From positions 241,501 to 305,500 of the forward strand of contig JAUJYZ010000850.1 of NCBI GenBank assembly GCA_033675265.1: a DNA stretch of 64,000 nt. The letters run 5' to 3'. The notes under the pieces are model-generated. The model ran no database searches. It was not told where the DNA came from and saw nothing but the letters and a program-made list of their open reading frames with translations. Positions 39,401 to 54,000 of this stretch are shown piece after piece (within the stretch, counting starts at the first letter, position 1; the number at the start of each line of letters is the position of its first letter). This stretch comes from Actinostola sp. cb2023 (lineage: Eukaryota; Cnidaria; Anthozoa; Actiniaria; Actinostolidae). The position numbers were made by a program, and so were the translations under genes.

Positions 39401-42400
39401 CACTTCTTTGTATTTCTTTAACCCCCGTCCCCTCAGTTCAATGTTGATGTTTCGAAAATTTGACACACTAGACATGATTATGTAGACATTAGAGCTGATA
39501 ATTTATAGGATCGCAAAATCACTTCTTTGTATTTATTCAAGCCCCCTCCCCCTCCCCCAGTTCAATGTTGATGTTTCAGAAACTAGACACACTAGACATG
39601 ATTATGTAGACATTAGAGCTGATAATTTATAGGATCGCAAAATCACTTCTTTGTATTTCTTTAACCCCCGTCCCCTCAGTTCAATGTTGATGTTTCGAAA
39701 ATTTGACACACGAGGCATGATTTTGGACAATGAATAACATTGTATTGTGGGGAGGGGGGAAGAGGAAAGAGGCTAATCTACTTTGGGAGCCAAATTGTAC
39801 CCAAAAGCTTGGAAGTGCCTCAACAGTTTTGTCCAAGATTGTTGACAGCACATTTTCTAGTCAGCCAGCCTGTCTGTCTTTCTGTCTGTCAGTCAGTCAG
39901 TCCGCCGTTCGTCAGTCAGTCAGTCCATCCTTCTAGTCAGTCAGTCTGTCAGTCCATCTATCCGTCCGTCTGTCTGTCTGTCAGTCAGTTAGTCTGTCTG
40001 TCAGTCAGTTAGTCTGTCCGTCAGTCCATCCATCAGTCAGTCTGTCAGTCAGTCCGTTCGTCTGTCCATCCTTCTAGTCAGTCAGTCAGTCAGTCCGTCT
40101 GTCAGTCCATCTATCCGTCCATCTGTCTGTCTGTCAGTCAGTTAGTCTGTCCGTCAGTCCATCCATCAGTCAGTCTGTCAGTCAGTCCGTTCGTCTGTCC
40201 ATCCGTCATAGTGCAATAATTAATCATATGCCATCTCTTACCCTTACCCAGTTTTGGACTGCAACTTCTTAATTCTTTGCAGTTGTGCTGGTGTATGTTC
40301 ACTGCTGGCTGTCATCCATGTATTATCCATATCTTCATCATGGTCGCCGGACACTGGTCGTCTTTTCTCTGGAATACTGTAGTCTATGGGAATGTTGAAG
40401 AGAAGAGATGAAAGACAGAAAGATAAATGAAAAGGAAATTAAGATAACAAATAGAAAAAAGTAAAAGATGAGAGATCGAAGAAAAGAGAGACAGAAGTGA
40501 GATGAGAGAAAGGGAGTGAGAGAGAAAGGGAAGAGATGGAAAATATAGCAATGGGATCCAGAGAAGAGCACTTTATCAAGAAACCCATTTGTACCTTCAA
40601 ATGATGTTGATTTGGACATTTCTGTGGCTGGAAATGGTTCCTTCTTGATGGATGCTGGAGACTGTACTTGCTGCTCCCCATCATCCACACTCCCTGGTGT
40701 AGGAGTTGTTACTCTCTCATCCTGCTCTTTCTCATCCTGCTCTTTCTCATCTTCAACCAGTATGTCCTCTTCGCCTGCATGACCACTGGGACTCTGAACT
40801 TGTACACCAGTGTCTCTCGGTGACATTGAAGATGTGCTGAAAGTAGGTATGGGGACGGCAGTAGGATGTGGAGCTGATGAGAAGGGAGGTGGAGCTGATG
40901 AGAAGGGAGGTGTCCCCGGTAGTGGTAGCGATGTTGGAGTAAGTATTCCAACATTCTGATCGTAGAAATTCCTTGGTGATTCAACTTGAGTACTGGACTT
41001 AGAAGTACTGTCGGAAAGCTTCGATGTGACTGAAGACATCGCAGAGTCTTCCATAGAATTCCGTGACAAGTTGAGAGGAGAAACTAGTGTACCACTGCTG
41101 AGGTTACTGCTGAGGTTACTAATGCTGCTGTCTGCCCGTGTTTGATCTTTTGCCGACTGGGCAAATGCATCGGGAGTTATTAGCTTTGGACGGATAGATG
41201 GTGGTGCTTCATGACCTGGCCCATCTGACTCCTCCAAGTCGGTGCTGGCTTCTGTTCCTGTTTCGACTCCACTCAAATCTGACAATGCATCTCTCGCACC
41301 TTTGGCAACAAAAGAAGACATCAAGTGAACAATTATGGATGGAAAGAGGATGGGAGGATTTCAGTGTGCCATTGATAAATGTATATCACAGTGTATGTGG
41401 TGACCAGCATTACTTAATTTACAACAAGTGGTTGGTAAGGTGTCAGTAAGTGGTTGGTAAGGTGTCAGTAAGTGGTTGGTAAGGTGTCAGTAAGTGGTTG
41501 GTAAGGTGTCAGTAAGTGGTTAGTAAAGTGTCAGTAAGTGGTTGGTAAAGTGTCAGTAAGTGGTTTAAGTGTCAGTAAATTGGTGTCAGTAAGTGATTGG
41601 TAAAGTGTCAGTAAGTGGTTGGTAAGGTGTCAGTAAGTGGTTGGTAAAGTGTCAGTAAGTGGTTGGTAAAGTGTCAGTAAGTGGTTAGTAAAGTGTCAGT
41701 AAGTGGTTGGTAAGGTGTCAGTAAGTGGTTGGTAAGGTGTCAGTAAGTGGTTGGTAAGGTGTCAGTAAGTGGTTGGTAAAGTGTCAGTAAGTGGTTGGTA
41801 AGGTGTCAGTAAGTGGTTGGTAAGGTGTCAGTAAGTGGTTGGTAAAGTGTCAGTAAGTGGTTGGTAAGGTGTCAGTAAGTGGTTGGTAAAGTGTCAGTAA
41901 GTGGTTGGTAAGGTGTCAGTAAGTGGTTGGTAAGGTGTCAGTAAGTGATTGGTAAGGTGCTAGAAAGTGGTTGGTAAAGTGTCAGTAAGTGGTTAGTAAG
42001 GTGTCAGTAAGTGGTTGGTAAAGTGTCAGTAAGTGGTTGGTAAGGTGTCAGTAAGTGGTTGGTAAAGTGTCAGTAAGTGGTTGGTAAAGTGTCAGTAAGT
42101 GGTTGGTAAGGTGTCAGTAAGTAGTTGGTAAGGTGTCAGTAAGTGGTTGGTAAGGTGTCAGTAAGTGGTTGGTAAAGTGTCAGTAAGTGGTTGGTAAAGT
42201 GTCAGTAAGTGGTTGGTAAAGTGTCAGTAAGTGGTTGGTAAAGTGTCAGTAAGTGGTTGGTAAGGTGTCAGTAAGTGGTTGGTAAAGTGTCAGTAAGTGG
42301 TTGGTAAGGTGTCAGTAAGTGGTTGGTAAAGTGTCAGTAAGTGATTGGTAAAGTGTCAGTAAGTGGTTGGTAAGGTGTCAGTAAGTGGTTGGTAAAGTGT

Positions 42401-45400
42401 CAGTAAGTGGTTGGTAAGGTGTCAGTAAGTGGTTGGTAAAGTGTCAGTAAGTGGTTGGTAAGGTGTCAGTAAGTGGTTGGTAAAGTGTCAGTAAGTGATT
42501 GGTAAAGTGTCAGTAAGTGGTTAGTAAGGTGTCAGTAAGTGGTTGGTATGGTGTCAGTAAGTGGTTGGTAAGTGTCAGTAAGTGGTTGGTAAGGTGTCAG
42601 TAAGTGGTTGGTAAAGTGTCAGTAAGTGGTTGGTAAAGTGTCAGTAAGTGGTTGGTAAAGTGTCAGTAAGTGGTTGGTAAAGTGTCAGTAAGTGGTTGGT
42701 AAGGTGTCAGTAAGTGGTTGGTAAAGTGTCAGTAAGTGGTTGGTAAGGTGTCAGTAAGTGGTTGGTAAAGTGTCAGTAAGTGGATTGGTAAGTGGTGTCA
42801 GTAAGTGGTTGGTAAAGTGTCAGTAAGTGGTTGGTAAAGTGTCAGTAAGTGGTTGGTAAGGTGTCAGTAAGTGGTTGGTAAAAGTGTCAGTAAGTGGTTG
42901 GTAAGGTGTCAGTAAGTGGTTGGTAAAGTGTCAGTAAGTGGTTGGTAAAGTGTCAGTAAGTAGTTGGTAAGGTGTCAGTAAGTGGTTGGTAAGGTGTCAG
43001 TAAGTGGTTGGTAAAGTGTCAGTAAGTGGTTGGTAAAGTGTCAGTAAGTGGTTGGTAAGGTGTCAGTAAGTGGTTGGTAAGGTGTCAGTAAGTGGTTGGT
43101 AAGGTGTCAGTAAGTGGTTGGTAAGGTGTCAGTAAGTGGTTGGTAAAGTGTCAGTAAGTGGTTGGTAAGGTGTCAGTAAGTGGTTGGTAAAAGTGTCAGT
43201 AAGTGGTTGGTAAGGTGTCAGTAAGTGGTTGGTAAAGTGTCAGTAAGTGGTTGGTAAAGGTGTCAGTAAGTGGTTGGTAAAGTGTCAGTAAGTGGTTGGT
43301 AAGGTGTCAGTAAGTGGTTGGTAAGGTGTCAGTAAGTGGTTGGTAAAGTGTCAGTAAGTGGTTGGTAAAGTGTCAGTAAGTGGTTGGTAAAGTGTCAGTA
43401 AGTGGTTGGTAAGGTGTCAGTAAGAGGTTGGTAAAGTGTCAGTAAGTGGTTGGTAAAGTGTCAGTAAGTGGTTGGTAAAGGTGTCAGTAAGTGTCAGTAA
43501 GTTGGTAAAGTGTCAGTAAGTGGTTGGTAAGGTGTCAGTAAGTGGTTGGTAAAGTGTCAGTAAGTGGTTGGTAAAGTGTCAGTAAGTGGTTGGTAAAGTG
43601 TCAGTAAGTGGTTGGTAAGGTGTCAGTAAGTGGTTGGTAAAGTGTCAGTAAGTGGTTGGTAAAGTGTCAGTAAGTGGTTGGTAAAGTGTCAGTAAGTGGT
43701 TGGTAAAGTGTCAGTAAGTGGTTGGTAAAGTGTCAGTAAGTGGTTGGTAAAGTGTCAGTAAGTGGTTGGTAAAGTGTCAGTAAGTGGTTGGTAAAGTGTC
43801 AGTAAGTGGTTGGTAAAGTGTCAGTAAGTGGTTGGTAAAGTGTCAGTAAGTGGTTGGTAAAGTGTCAGTAAGTGGTTGGTAAAGTGTCAGTAAGTGGTTG
43901 GTAAAGTGTCAGTAAGTGGTTGGTAAAGTGTCAGTAAGTGGTTGGTAAGGTGTCAGTAAGTGGTTGGTAAAGTGTCAGTAAGTGGTTGGTAAAGTGTCAG
44001 TAAGTGGTTGGTAAAGTGTCAGTAAGTCAGTAAGTGGTTAAAGTGTCAGTAAGTGGTTGGTAAAGTGTCAGTAAGTGGTTGGTAAGGTGTCAGTAAGTGG
44101 TTGGTAAAGTGTCAGTAAGTGGTTGGTAAAGTGTCAGTAAGTAGTTGGTAAAGTGTGTCAGTAAGTGTGGTTGGTAAGGTGTCAGTAAGTGGTTGGTAAG
44201 GTGTCAGTAAGTGGTTGGTAAGGTGTCAGTAAGTGGTTGGTAAGGTGTCAGTAAGTGGTTGGTAAGGTGTCAGTAAGTGGTTGGTAAAGTGTCAGTAAGT
44301 GGTTGGTAAAGTGTCAGTAAGTGGTTGGTAAGGTGTCAGTAAGTGGTTGGTAAAGTGTCAGTAAGTGGTTGGTAAAGTGTCAGTAAGTGGTTGGTAAGGT
44401 GTCAGTAAGTGGTTGGTAAGGTGTCAGTAAGTGGTGGTTGTGTCAGTAAGTGGTGTGTCAGTAAGTGGTTGGTAAAGTGTCAGTAAGTGGTTGGTAAAGT
44501 GTCAGTAAGTGGTTGGTAAGGTGTCAGTAAGTGGTTGGTAAGGTGTCAGTAAGTAGTTGGTAAAGTGTCAGTAAGTGGTTGGTAAAGTGTCAGTAAGTGG
44601 TTGGTAAAGTGTCAGTAAGTGGTTGGTAAGGTGTCAGTAAGTGGTTGGTAAGGTGTCAGTAAGTGGTTGGTAAGGTGTCAGTAAGTGGTTGGTAAGGTGT
44701 CAGTAAGTGGTTGGTAAGGTGTCAGTAAGTGGTTGGTAAGGTGTCAGTAAGTGGTTGGTAAGGTGTCAGTAAGTGGTTGGTAAGGTGTCAGTAACTGGTT
44801 GGTAAAGTGTCAGTAAGTGGTTGGAAAGGTGTCAGTAAGTAGTTGGTAAGGTGTCAGTAAGTGGTTAGTAAAGTGTCAGTAAGTGGTTGGTAAAGTGTCA
44901 GTAAGTAGTTGGTAAGGTGTCAGTAAGTGGTTGGTAAGGTGTCAGTAAGTGGTTGGTAAGGTGTCAGTAAGTGGTTGGTAAAGTGTCAGTAAGTGGTTGG
45001 TAAGGTGTCAGTAAGTGGTTGGTAAGGTGTCAGTAAGTGGTTATTTGCCACTACAATGTCTGTAAGAAAAGTTGGTAATGTCGTAGTATGGCTTTGTAAT
45101 TACCTTGACCGATACTTGTATTAAGTGAAGAAATCATGGTAGGAGTTGATGGAGCTACTGATGGTTCTGGCTGTAGATGAACTAACAGTTCCTCTAATGA
45201 TCTATAAAAAATCATAACAATCTCAATCTCAATCGCACAATATTAACCGCAACATCATAACATCCACTCTTCTTCAAAGTACAATGTAGAACAGTCCACC
45301 TACTTCATGTATCGGCAGTAATATTGTTTAAGAAACATTGACCATTGTCACAGCTATCAAGGTAACTGGTATTAAGAGGCTGAAACAGCACAGCCCAAGA

Positions 45401-48400
45401 AGTGTAAAGGGGACATCCTCACATGACTTTATAGACAACAACCTACTTGGTGTGTATGGCAAGCAGCCTGAGTTGTACCATGAGGTGTTTTCTCTTTTCT
45501 ACAGAATCTATTTCACTCTCATCCAGTTCATCAGGGCTTTCTACATCATAGCCATCCTCTGCTGGCTGACCATTACCATTCTCTTGGGTAAGCTGGTCTG
45601 AGCTCTTTAGCTGAAACAACTTTGCCTTGGTGATGACGAAGCTTAGGAGAGACTGAGTAAGCTGGAAGTCTGTAACAGATGTTACATGTGCCTGTCCTTC
45701 TTCTCTGTTTTGATGTAGCAGGAGTACGTATAGCACCTGAAATACAAACAAAAATTGAAAAAAAAATACAGACAAAATTAAAAAAAACAATTACAGACAA
45801 AATTACAAAAAAAAATGGAAAAAAAATGAAAAAATGGAAAAAAAAGAAAAAGAAAAAATTTAATATAATATATTTTTTTACCAACCTACATGGCTGTGTA
45901 TGCCTACATCATCATACATGTACATATGCAAATTATTTCAGTTTTATTTATTTTATGTAAAGGCCGATTTACACGGTACAACTTTTGCCTACAACCATAG
46001 TCGTAAGTAAGTGGTAGGGTTGATTTAGACGACATAACTCGTGTTGTAAACATAGCATGAGCAAGTCGTATGAGATGGTTGTAGGCAAAAGTTATACCAT
46101 GTAAATCAGCCTTAAAGTGTATATATGGCCCAAATTTTTTATTTTGGAAATCGATTCTTTACGAAGTAAATAATGGGGTGGTGTAGTAGTTTCCTGGTTT
46201 GGGCTTCACATGTGTGAGTTACAGAGGTTTGAATTCTCAATATGCAAATCAGATGACCTAAATTCAGTCATCATTTATTATACAAAAACGCCTTTGTGCA
46301 AATTACTGACATTTCTAAACTTGCAATATCTTTCCACAGTTTATAGAAATAGTTTTATGAACTTTTTTCCTATTTCAGAAAAAAAGCACTACTTGAAAAA
46401 ATATAATTTAGTTATGACAAATTCCCGAATTGACGTCACCAAATTAGCATATTGAGATTTCAAACCTCTATAACTCACAAATGCAAAGCCCAAACCAAGA
46501 AACTAGTACACCACCCCATTATTTACTTCATAAAGAATCGATTTCCAAAATATTTTTTTTGGCCATATATACACTTTAAGAGGGCTGGTCAAGCACCATT
46601 TAGATCTGTCCAGTACTAAGAGACAAAAATAAAATATAGCATTTAGAATTTTATATACATAGTTTTATTTTTATTTTCATTGTTTTGCACACGACCCCAC
46701 AAGCTTTTCAGCTTTAATTTTAATCATGTATAAATAAAGTTATTGTATTGTATTGTATTGTAGATGCAGTACTACATACCCTTCTGCCAATGTCAGACAA
46801 CACCAGATATCTTGCAGTAATATCAAGTTGCATCTTAAAGTAAGACCCTCCAAGTACACTGTCAAAATGATAGTATTGAAACAAGACCATTAACATCTAA
46901 AGAACAGCATCAAAACTTTGTTAATAGATGGTGATGAGTAAATATCTAGAGGAAGTTGATGCGAATAACCGTGACTCTTGGCCATTCTAGTACAAAACAA
47001 GTAATGGCCTATGTACTGCCACTGTAATGGCCTATGTACTGCCACTGTAATGGCCTATGTACTGCCACTGTAATGGCCTATGTATTGCCACTGTAATGGC
47101 CTATGTACTGCCACTGTAATGGCCTATGTATTGCCACTGTAATGGCCTATGTACTGCCACTGTAATGGCCTATGTATTGCCACTGTAATGGCCTATGTAT
47201 TGCCACTGTAATGGCCTATGTACTGCCACTGTAATGGCCTATGTATTGCCACTGTAATGGCCTATGTACTGCCACTGTAATGGCCTATGTACTGCCACTG
47301 TAATGGCCTATGTACTGCCACTGTAATGGCCTATGTATTGCCACTGTAATGGCCTATGTATTGCCACTGTAATGGCCTATGTACTGCCACTGTAATGGCC
47401 TATGTATTGCCACTGTAATGGCCTATGTACTGCCACTGTAATGGCCTATGTACTGCCACTGTAATGGCCTATGTACTGCCACTGTAATGGCCTATGTATT
47501 GCCACTGTAATGGCCTATGTATTGCCACTGTAATGGCCTATGTACTGCCACTGTAATGGCCTATGTATTGCCACTGTAATGGCCTATGTACTGCCACTGT
47601 AATGGCCTATGTACTGCCACTGTAATGGCCTATGTACTGCCACTGTAATGGCCTATGTACTGCCACTGTAATGGCCTATGTACTGCCACTGTAATGGCCT
47701 ATGTACTGCCACTGTAATGGCCTATGTACTGCCACTGTAATGGCCTATGTACTGCCACTGTAATGGCCTATGTACTGCCACTGTAATGGCCTATGTACTG
47801 CCACTGTAATGGCCTATGTACTGCCACTGTAATGGCCTATGTACTGCCACTGTAATGGCCTATGTACTGCCACTGTAATGGCCTATGTACTGCCACTGTA
47901 ATGGCCTATGTACTGCCACTGTAATGGCCTATGTACTGCCACTGTAATGGCCTATGTACTGCCACTGTAATGGCCTATGTACTGCCACTGTAATGGCCTA
48001 TGCATCCAAAGGCAACTTTTTTCAGTTGTGACACCTAAGTCTTCCTTTCAGGTAAATGCAAAATAGGTGTTCCAACCCCTACTTCATTGGAAATGCCACC
48101 TACACATAAAAGTTTTTAAAATACTGGCTCCGGTCATTCAAAGAGTGGATAGCGCTATCCAGTGGATACATATATTGGATAACAACATCAACTTAACCAC
48201 TGGATAACCATTCATCCAATGGATAGGACTATCCAGCTCTTTGAACAACTGGATCCTGGTCAGTGAAATTGAGGCACTTACTTTTCAATATCTGCAGTTG
48301 GACTTGTAAACCTAGAACAAATAATCAAAATAATAAAATTGAATTACAAATACACCACTAAGCATGAATACTACTACCACAAAGGAATGGCTTTGATTTA

Positions 48401-50974
48401 AATGTTGATGGATTTAGACTAGCAAACACACACAAACATCAGTGTGTCCACCGCAGATATCCATAAAGCATTTCTTTTTGCCCACTATCAACGGCTTGAT
48501 TCTACTGAAATCAGAACAATCCGAAACCACGGGGCATTGAGACTTCGGTTAATGCGTTTTTAAGAAATTATTATTATTATTATTACAATGCAATAGATAG
48601 GTATATATAAATTATTCATAAAATATTATAAATAAATGGTAGTAAAAATAGTATCAATAAATGGAAAGGTAACTTGGTGTCTAATAATAAGTACTGTAGA
48701 ACCCACTATAATCTACATCCAGTCACATAATTATACTCTTTTTTGGACACTTTTTAATAGATCCCCCCCCCCCCCCCCCCCCTCTCCACACACACAATTT
48801 GTCCATTGGCCAATGTCAGTATAACATTATGTTATGATTTTCAAGAGGTGTGTACCTTTATATGGGGGTCTTGAGAAGCACCCCCTCACAAATAAGTACC
48901 CCCTCGACCTCAATTCTTGAATAAGCGCCCCTCCACCATAATAAGTGCCCCCCCTCCAGAATAAGTGCCCCTCCCCTCTTCTCCTCTCCCCTCCCCTCCC
49001 CTCCACAAAAAATTGTCATTGATTGAACACTGAGCAACATAATGTGGTAATCACAATCAATGATCCAGCTCCATGAATGTACAAAGGCTGCCTTCGCCTT
49101 GTCAATTCTTGTTATTGTTCTAGTTTTCGTTAATAAAGATCTGTTATATCGACTCAGATTTTGGTATTTTCCAAAAAATTAAATAAGCACCCCCTCACTA
49201 ATAAGCGCCCCCCTCGACCCTCAAAAAATCAAATAAGCACCCCGGGTGCTTATTCGAATCATTACGATACACCAGGATTCTCTGTAGATTTTTAAACAGC
49301 TGACCCAAACCTTTGACCAGGCGTGTTATGATGACATCTTTGTAGAAGTTGACACACAAAGAGAAATTTTATAGGCGGGGCAGGTGGGTACTTTTGTCTT
49401 AGTTGATAGATGATGGAATTCCACAGCTTGTATTTATTTATTTGTTTATCTTTTTTGTTGGGAGATATCCTCGATAGGGTTAACCTCTGGTATCTCCTTT
49501 CATTGTACATTAATATTAATGAATAAAGTATTATTATTATTGTACTGAGAACCCTATATTAAGCATGTATAAAGTTGTACCTAAGTGTTTGAAGGCAGGT
49601 CCACTGAACAGTACACCAAATCTTGATCTCTCTGTTATACTCTGCACCAGTTATCATGAACCTCCACATAGGAACACTGGAAGCAAATACATAGAGGATA
49701 TTACATGGCCATGCAGAGATACGGAATTTATCTTCGAGTGTTGAGAAATATATCTCACGAGTGAGTGCATCAAACAAGTGTGATATTTCTCAAAAAAATG
49801 AGAAGATAAATTCTGTATCTCCAAGCGGCCATGTAATTTACTTTTTATCATATCCCAATCACTGGAAGAAAACACAGATTCTCTTTTTTATATAATAGAA
49901 TATATCAATGATATCAATGATATCAATGATATCACCACTGGCCACTGGTAGCGGAGTTGATATGGATTTTACGATGTTGCTACCAATCATTCATTTGTCT
50001 TTAGCTATATGTACATACTGTACTTCTAGTTGGTGTGACATTTTACAATTGTTACAGACTCAATGAAATGTAGATACAGATCTATGCACACGTACGTGAG
50101 TCGACGGTTGTTGGTATCTACAGTTGATAAGTTGTTGGTAGACAACTGTTGGTAGCCTGCCGGCTGAAGATTAGTGGATTTGTAGGTACAACCTATATGC
50201 TAGTTGGTGGGTTATTGTTATGTTGTCAGTAAGTAGTCAGTAGGGACCTTAAGCATCAAGGACGGAATGGACGACGACGACGTCAGAGAAACAACAGCGC
50301 TAATTACAACATTCAATAACTTCTTGTTGGAATGTATGAAATAAGCTCGATTTGGTGTTAACTACAGGCGTTGAGTACTAAACTACAACGTGATATGCCT
50401 GTGTTTGGCGATGCAAAGAGAACGAGAACGTCAGTTCGTTATTTGTATGGATAGTTGTTTTCAGTCAACCGGACCACAAAAAGATGATGTCATTTATGAA
50501 AGGCGGTGCAAATTTAGTGAAAACACGGAATATGAAACAATTATGAAAACAATAGACAACAAAACACTTTATTAGAACTTCATCATCCTTGACGTCATCG
50601 TCCTGGTGCTTAAGGTCCCTAGTAACAAAGGGGCAACAACTACTTACTCTTTTTCATGTGACATATGGTTATCACAAAACATCAGTGATGAAAGTGGTGC
50701 TCCGCCATGAGGCTGGAACTCATGCAAACAGCCGTGGGATGACTCGGGCATCATCTCTGCTACCTGCCAGAATCTAACAAAACCATCCTCGCTGCATGTC
50801 GCCAGGACACCATTATCGGGAGACAGAGACCCACCTGTGATTGGCTGTCATAGATACAACAATTTTGATTTCTATATAAAACTTATTTTGAATTTAATGT
50901 GTCGTCACTGCTTAGGGGGTGGGGCGTTTTTAAGGGGGCCATAAATTTCATAGCCCTCAAAACAACTTAACTCC

Positions 50975-51017
<43 letters not shown>

Positions 51018-54000
51018 CTCCCACAATGAATAAAAGCCCCCTTTGTCACAATTGCATCCCAACAATGTCGCAGGTAAAGGGCGTGGCCATGTTAGTGGAG
51101 TGTCATGCTCAATAGTATAAAATGGTGGTGATAAAAATCACATCAAATTCTTGAAGTTTACCACAGGTTTTGGCTGGAACCTATAGATGCTAAGTAAGTA
51201 AGGACTTTATTTAACGAGGGTAGCACGTAAAAGTGATCATGGAGATACAATGAAGAGTATTGTCTTGCATAACGTTGTCTAATATGTATGTGTAATTGTA
51301 CATAACTGCAACCTACTTTAGTATGTCCATCTTTGATGGAAACATATCCTTCTCCTTCTTGTAGCATTTCTGGTGTGACCTCACTGCAGCCACACCTAGC
51401 GATGACCATTGCTACATCAATGACTTCAGACTGTTGAACGAAAGCAACTTTCATAAAATACTTCGTTTTTAAACTATGAGCGCTTTCAAAAATTATCATG
51501 TGTTTGTTATTATTTAGGAATAGGGACCTGATTATCGTGAGTAACTGCAAGCGATCGGTTGTCATCGTCATCATTTTCCTCTTCATCTTCTTCGTCAGGA
51601 AGATAAGGACACCAGAATATTCTATGATACTCTGACATTATTGTTTCTGATCGTTTGACATGAAGTTTAATTTCATATCTATGAAAATATTTTAAGGAAT
51701 CTGTAGATATTTATGTACTAAATACTTTGTACTATGTTACATCATTAATCTAATACTAATATATATTATAATATTCATTAATAATTCATTAGGCAGCTGT
51801 CCAATCTGTGCTCAGCATTCTGGTCACGTGGCTACCTTGTAACTCCCATACAATTTCCAAGAAACTAAAAGCACGGTGCGGGTTTGAATAGTTGGCAGGG
51901 AATAGGTGGGGTTGATTAATTACTGCAATTGTTCATAAGTATGATACAGAATAGTAATAAAGCTTATTAGTATTCTGTATCTGATACAGAATACTAATAG
52001 ACCTTATTAGTATTCTGTATCAGATACAGAATACTAATAAGCTCTATAAGTATTCTGTATCGATCAATGCATTATATGAGAGGAACAATACATTATCCTA
52101 AAAGCTAATTAAGAAAAATCAGTACACGTTAGATTTTGCTCCGCAGTTTCCGATCGCCAACTATTCCGGTCATCCTGAGCCGAAATTCACTCAGCGGCTT
52201 TCCTTCGGAACATAGACTTCGATTGATCACTCGTATCAGTAAAAATTCGCTCCAAAACAGGTTAAATAAGGCTCCTTTAGTTAATTAAACACCGTTGGAC
52301 ATTCAAACAACTACCAAACTGTATGTATTAGGTATATTTAGAGCCCAACATTATTGAAGAAACATTTTAGAAGCGAAATACTAACTCGGTTTGACGATTT
52401 TGATCAATAGCACAGGGAGCCCAAGCGCCCTCAGGCCCGGACTTGGATAAATCTAACTTACTTGCGAATGTATCCCTGTGCTTTAACAGCTACGCCATGG
52501 ATCTTTATGGCAAATGAAAGATGGATAACTGAGCTTCATTTGGGTACCAAACATGACGATTTTCGGTAAAGTTTCGACTTCAAACTTCACTATATTTTGC
52601 CCATCGGAAGCGGACATTTGGTGTTCTCATTTGGTGATAATGGAGCATTTTCAAAGTCAACAGGGAATGGTGTAATTATCTCCAATCTAGACAAGCTTTC
52701 GTGAATGTCCTTACTGGTATGTCTACTTTATATAGCCATTTTGGCAAATTGGACAGAGTCATCTGTATTTCCACAATTAGACTTGGAACTTCGCACTTTC
52801 GCATGTTTTTATCCAAATTTACAGAGGCAGTATGGACGATATACATGTCGATCGACTAGTTTAAAACGAATGGTAGAAATTTATATTTTCGTAATTTTTA
52901 TTAGCCAAAAAAAAGTATATGGAGTAGTAGAATGCTCTTCCATCTTGGCAAATTAATTTTCTTCAGAACGTACACTTTTATTTCCCTTAATTTGCTCGCT
53001 TCCCAGTCAAGCCTTGTATTTTTGTTCGCGATTGTCATTATTCGATTGGGGAAGACCGCTGTTCGTCGCGGGCTCAAGATGACCGGAATAGTTGGCGATG
53101 CGGCTTTAATCAGTGTAACTCTCTTCCTCTATTACTTACTAATGATACAATCATTGGATTTCTAGCTTTGTGCGGCAATTCTTTCACAATCTCAAATAAA
53201 TTATAACAAACTTTGAAAGACACGAGATTACTTCAAATTAAGGACTTCGCACAGTTCTCGCTAAATATTGCGTTACTTGCTACATTATTATTTTCAAGAA
53301 CCTCGAATTAGAAGATGGTAAAGTAATGTTAGTTGAACTAGAACTTCATACGGAATTTATGTGTCAAAAGAAAGTCAATAGACTCTTTCCTTGCTACCTT
53401 GTTTTTACGAGACATCTGCCAGACTTCAGAAATCTTTACACTCCACTTCGGTGCTAGTTTGGGCACATTCCCTCAACAACTGACTCTCTTGTGATGCACT
53501 TTTGGCAATTTACGAAATTTGTTAGCCATCGTCTCAAACTGATGCCCGTCCCCAAAACTCCGTTCGCATTCACAATTAAAGCGCCCTTTGAAAACCAAAC
53601 AAAAGTGTAAATGTATTCTAAATGAAAAAGCAGGCATATTACATATTTGCCGTATTTGTTCTTTGTTATGTCTTAATGAGCAATCAACTCTATTCAAAAA
53701 CTACCAAGTATGAAAAGGAATAAAACATTTATTAAACAATCGATATCTTAATATAATACGAAACTGCTTTCATTGTTTAGTGCGGTCAAGCAATCGGAAT
53801 GAGAATTGAATGCTAAAAGAACAGTTATTTAATTATTATATTATTTTCATCTCAATCAGATATTGACTACAATTCTGGTTGAAACGCTTACCTGGTTCAA
53901 ACAATGATTAAACAATATCATAAGTAATTTACAATATTCGTGACAATGTTGTATCTTATTTACAATCTCTTGCCTTCGGCTCGAGATTGTAAATAAGATA

